A stretch of 14,704 nucleotides of DNA from Ruminococcaceae bacterium UBA1691 (GTDB lineage Bacteria > Bacillota > Clostridia > Oscillospirales > Acutalibacteraceae), in NCBI GenBank assembly GCA_002320555.1, contig DCJV01000124.1, positions 1 to 14,704 on the forward strand, in the 5' to 3' direction. Below the pieces are notes generated by a model. It was not told the origin of the DNA and made no database searches. It was given only the letters and a program-made list of their open reading frames with translations. A program made the translations under genes and the position numbers. Shown in pieces: positions 12,270 to 14,704 of the stretch (positions are counted from its first letter, which is position 1; each line of letters begins with the position of its first letter).

Positions 12270-12776
12270 TTGAGTTGTTGCTGTGAACATACGGCCCAGA
12301 GCGACCTGACGCTATTAGATGGCGTGCTGGACGAATATGCCCGGGTGCCGGGCAGTCTGATTACGATCCTGCAGAAAGCGCAGGAAATCTATGGCTATCT
12401 GCCGCAGGATGTGCTGCGCTATATTGCCGGCCGGACGGGCGTAAAGCCCGCGAGGGTATTCGGCGTGGCGACCTTTTATGCGCAGTTCCGCTTCCAGCCG
12501 GTTGGAAAATATCTGATCATGCTCTGTCAAGGGACGGCATGCCACGTCAACGGTTCCCAGATGATCGAGCAGGCCATTGAGGAGGAATTGGGCATCCGTG
12601 ACGGGGAGACGACGCAGGACGGCCTGTTTACGCTCAAGGACGTTGCGTGCCTTGGCTGCTGCAGCCTTTCGCCTGTGATGATGATCAACGACGAGACTTA
12701 TGGTACCCTCACACCGGAGAAAACGAAACAAATCCTGCGTGAGCTGAAGCTGCGCGCAAAGGAGGAAGAGGCATGA
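12270..12776 (+). CDS. NuoE-like [2Fe-2S] subunit (HydC / 24-kDa type)
   Basis: A 168-residue thioredoxin-fold iron-sulfur subunit homologous to complex I NuoE and to HydC of NAD-linked hydrogenases. The cluster ligands are complete: Cys86 and Cys91 (C-x4-C in CQGTAC), then Cys127 and Cys131 in CLGCC. The N-terminal helical half has ITILQKAQEIYGYLPQDVL and GVATFYAQF, as in the family. It passes electrons between NADH/FMN in the NuoF-like partner and the rest of the complex. The start is a TTG, with AGAAGGAGG (12253-12261) 8 nt upstream. It opens with an unusual Cys3-Cys4-Cys5 run not needed for the known cluster. The stop overlaps the next start in ATGA. The partner enzyme could be a hydrogenase or formate dehydrogenase. 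Confidence 0.93.
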   Translation: MSCCCEHTAQSDLTLLDGVLDEYARVPGSLITILQKAQEIYGYLPQDVLRYIAGRTGVKPARVFGVATFYAQFRFQPVGKYLIMLCQGTACHVNGSQMIEQAIEEELGIRDGETTQDGLFTLKDVACLGCCSLSPVMMINDETYGTLTPEKTKQILRELKLRAKEEEA

Positions 12777-14524
12777 AAATCGTTGTCGGACAGGGCAGCT
12801 GCGGCATTGCGGCGGGTGCGGGGCGCGTCTATGACGCGCTGGCGATTGGCCTGGGGAAGACGACCGGAGCGGAACTCACCATCGCGGGCTGCATCGGCAT
12901 GTGCTATCTGGAGCCGATTGTCGACCTCTATGCGGATGACGGTGCTCTCACAAGGCTCGTGCGCGTGCAGGAAAAGGACGTCCCTGCGATTATCACGGCT
13001 GTGGAGACAGGCGATCTAAGCGCTGTTTCCAACCTGAAAATCACGGATGACGATAAGGCGTTTCTCGACCAGCAGACGCGCATTGCGCTGCGGCACTGCG
13101 GCGTGATCAATCCCGAAAAAATCGAGGACTATCTCGCAGACGGCGGCTATGGCTCCATCCGCAAGGTGCTCTCTGGGATGACGCCGGAGGACGTCATCGA
13201 AACCATCAAGATTTCCGGCCTGAAGGGCCGCGGCGGCGCAGGTTTCCCGACCTGGTTCAAATGGAATGCGGCGCGCAGTGAAAAGGCGCAGCCGAAATAT
13301 CTGATCTGCAATGCGGACGAGGGCGACCCCGGTGCCTTCATGGATCGCGCAGTGATCGAGGGCGATCCGCACAATCTCATTGAGGGCATGCTCATCGCGG
13401 CCTATGCGATCGGCGCCTCTGAGATGGTTGTCTATGTGCGTGCGGAATATCCGCTTGCGGTCAAGCGGCTGCGCAATGCGATCCGCCAGGCGGAAGAAAA
13501 AGGCTTTTTGGGCGACAACATCCTCGGTTCCGGCTTTTCCTGCCGGATGCGCATCAAGGAGGGCGCGGGCGCGTTCGTCTGTGGCGAGGAGACGGCACTC
13601 ATCGAATCGCTCGAGGGCCAGCGCGGCATGCCGCGGCTGAAACCCCCCTTCCCCGCAGCGAGCGGCTATTGGCACAAGCCGTCGAATATCAACAATGTCG
13701 AGACGTTTGCCAACGTCCCGTGGATTCTTTTAAACGGCGGCGAGGCCTTTGCCGCGATGGGCACACCGGACAGCAAGGGCACGAAGGTCTTCGCCCTGAC
13801 GGGTAAGATCAGGAAGGGCGGCCTGGTGGAAATTCCAATGGGCAAAACCCTGCGCGACGTCATCTTCGGCATCGGCGGCGGCATCCGGGACGGTAAGGAA
13901 TTTAAGGCCGTGCAGATGGGCGGCCCGTCCGGCGGATGTATTCCGGCGGAAAAGCTTGACACCATCATCGATTATAAGGCACTGGGCGCGACGGGCGCAA
14001 TCATGGGCTCCGGCGGCATGGTCGTCATGGATGAAACCACTTGCATGGTGGAGATGGCGCGCTTTTTCCTTGATTTCACCGCCAAGGAATCCTGCGGCAA
14101 GTGCGTACACTGCCGCCTAGGTACCAAGCGGATGCTTGAAATCCTCACCCGCATTGTCAACGGAGAGGGTAGGGAAGGCGATGTCGAGCTGCTCGAGGAG
14201 CTGTGCGCAAGCGTCAAGGACGGCGCTCTTTGCGGCCTTGGCCAGACGGCGCCAAATCCTGTGCTGACGACCATCCGGTATTTCCGCAATGAATATGAGG
14301 CGCATATTCGGGAGAAGAAATGCCCGGCGCATCAGTGCGCAAAGCTGATTTCCTACCGGATTGATCCTGACATCTGCACAGGCTGCACCCTGTGCGCGCG
14401 CAATTGCCCGGTCAAGGCGATTTCCGGCGAGGTCAAAAAGACGCATACCATCGATTCGGAAGCCTGCATCAAGTGCGGCAAGTGCAAAACGGTCTGCCGG
14501 TTCGGCGCAGTCCTTGTGGATTAG
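12773..14524 (+). CDS. NuoF-like NADH-binding flavoprotein subunit (HydB type)
   Basis: A 583-residue diaphorase subunit that oxidises or reduces NAD(H) at FMN. A short N-terminal thioredoxin-like domain (1-80) has Cys10, Cys40 and Cys44. The NuoF core follows, with GRGGAGFPT (152-160), CNADEGDPGAF (179-189) and GAGAFVCGEETAL. The [4Fe-4S] ligands are Cys441, Cys444, Cys447 and Cys487. A C-terminal ferredoxin domain carries two CxxCxxCxxxC sets, at Cys535-545 and Cys565-575. This domain order is that of HydB-type subunits of electron-bifurcating or NAD-linked hydrogenases and formate dehydrogenases, not of plain complex I NuoF. Only three cysteines are seen in the N-terminal domain. The ATG overlaps the NuoE-like stop by 4 nt, and the next gene starts 10 nt after this one. 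Confidence 0.95.
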   Translation: MKIVVGQGSCGIAAGAGRVYDALAIGLGKTTGAELTIAGCIGMCYLEPIVDLYADDGALTRLVRVQEKDVPAIITAVETGDLSAVSNLKITDDDKAFLDQQTRIALRHCGVINPEKIEDYLADGGYGSIRKVLSGMTPEDVIETIKISGLKGRGGAGFPTWFKWNAARSEKAQPKYLICNADEGDPGAFMDRAVIEGDPHNLIEGMLIAAYAIGASEMVVYVRAEYPLAVKRLRNAIRQAEEKGFLGDNILGSGFSCRMRIKEGAGAFVCGEETALIESLEGQRGMPRLKPPFPAASGYWHKPSNINNVETFANVPWILLNGGEAFAAMGTPDSKGTKVFALTGKIRKGGLVEIPMGKTLRDVIFGIGGGIRDGKEFKAVQMGGPSGGCIPAEKLDTIIDYKALGATGAIMGSGGMVVMDETTCMVEMARFFLDFTAKESCGKCVHCRLGTKRMLEILTRIVNGEGREGDVELLEELCASVKDGALCGLGQTAPNPVLTTIRYFRNEYEAHIREKKCPAHQCAKLISYRIDPDICTGCTLCARNCPVKAISGEVKKTHTIDSEACIKCGKCKTVCRFGAVLVD

Positions 14525-14534
14525 GAGGAACGAA

Positions 14535-14704
14535 ATGAAAATTCGTGTGAACATAGACGGCTATGAGGTCGAAGCGCAGCAGGGCGCGACGATCCTCCAG
14601 ATTGCCCGGGAAAACGGCATTGAAATCCCCACGCTCTGCAATGATGCGCGTGTGGAAGCCTACGGCGCCTGCGGGCTGTGCGTCGTTGAGGTGGAGGGCA
14701 GCCC
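14535..14704 (+). CDS. [2Fe-2S] ferredoxin-domain subunit, N-terminal fragment
   Basis: The first 56 codons of a gene cut by the window end. The sequence begins MKIRVNIDGYEVEAQQGATI and contains three of the four plant-type [2Fe-2S] ligands, Cys35, Cys46 and Cys49 (LCND, then YGACGLCVVEVEG). This N-terminal domain is shared by NuoG, HydA-type [FeFe]-hydrogenases, NAD-linked formate dehydrogenase alpha chains and some FAD-dependent oxidoreductases. AGGAGG (14523-14528) overlaps the preceding stop region and is 6 nt from the ATG. It is the third gene of the operon; the remainder decides which enzyme this is. Confidence 0.88.
   Translation, partial: MKIRVNIDGYEVEAQQGATILQIARENGIEIPTLCNDARVEAYGACGLCVVEVEGS

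Noticed and set aside
13016..13675. Minus-strand open frame (219 codons) inside the NuoF-like gene
   Set aside because: It is antisense to the conserved FMN/NADH core, where strong protein conservation explains the open frame. There is no ribosome binding site or family match.
1..14704. Mobile elements, CRISPR arrays, tRNA or rRNA genes, defence islands
   Set aside because: No transposase, integrase or phage motif, no regularly spaced repeats, and no tRNA-like or rRNA-like segment was recognised on either strand. The gene order looks like core chromosome.

Overview
The window looks like chromosomal DNA of an anaerobic, endospore-forming member of the Firmicutes (class Clostridia, probably a gut-type lineage). 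The reasons are a CwlJ/GerQ-type spore germination pair, a YtrA-type GntR regulator with its ABC transporter, a TrmK/NIF3/RqcH cluster, a flavodiiron protein, flavin and Fe-S redox proteins, AGGAGG ribosome binding sites with several TTG starts, and many T-tailed hairpin terminators. Coding DNA is fairly GC-rich and intergenic DNA is AT-rich. I see no mobile element, phage gene, CRISPR array, tRNA or rRNA.

Layout. 1-264: hairpins and a terminator from an unseen upstream gene, then a possible sporulation (SigE-like) promoter. 265-1270: germination operon cwlJ-like/gerQ-like with its own terminator. 1281-3282: self-contained regulator/ABC-2 transporter operon with a promoter, a palindrome over its -10 box and a strong terminator. 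3283-3805: a structured intergenic stretch, then a single-gene unit for a 68-residue DUF1858 (CxxC) protein. 3875-7184: trmK, a NIF3-family gene and rqcH, linking tRNA modification, a metal-binding protein and ribosome quality control. 7292-9053: an alpha/beta hydrolase with dyads over its promoter, then an unusual flavodoxin-like protein. 9247-10587: flavodiiron protein FprA as a single-gene unit. 10780-11254: a small lipoprotein. 11296-11921 (minus strand): a second GerQ-like gene. 12114-14704: start of an operon for NuoE-like and NuoF-like subunits and the N-terminus of a [2Fe-2S] partner. This is the diaphorase module of an NAD-linked hydrogenase or formate dehydrogenase; the catalytic subunit lies beyond the window.

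How the genes work together. Two themes recur. One is sporulation/germination: a CwlJ-type lytic enzyme with its GerQ partner, plus a second GerQ paralogue about 10 kb away. The other is anaerobic redox metabolism and oxygen/NO defence: DUF1858 protein, flavodoxin-like protein, FprA and the NuoE/NuoF module. The rest is housekeeping.

I did not find a clearly new multi-gene system. The most interesting signals are regulatory. Two tandem terminator-like hairpins sit between a near-consensus promoter and the NuoE-like start. Other candidates are a DNA-helix-phased direct repeat upstream of the DUF1858 promoter, overlapping dyads on the hydrolase promoter, and an unexplained structured intergenic element. 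All assignments come from reading the sequence; no database search was run.
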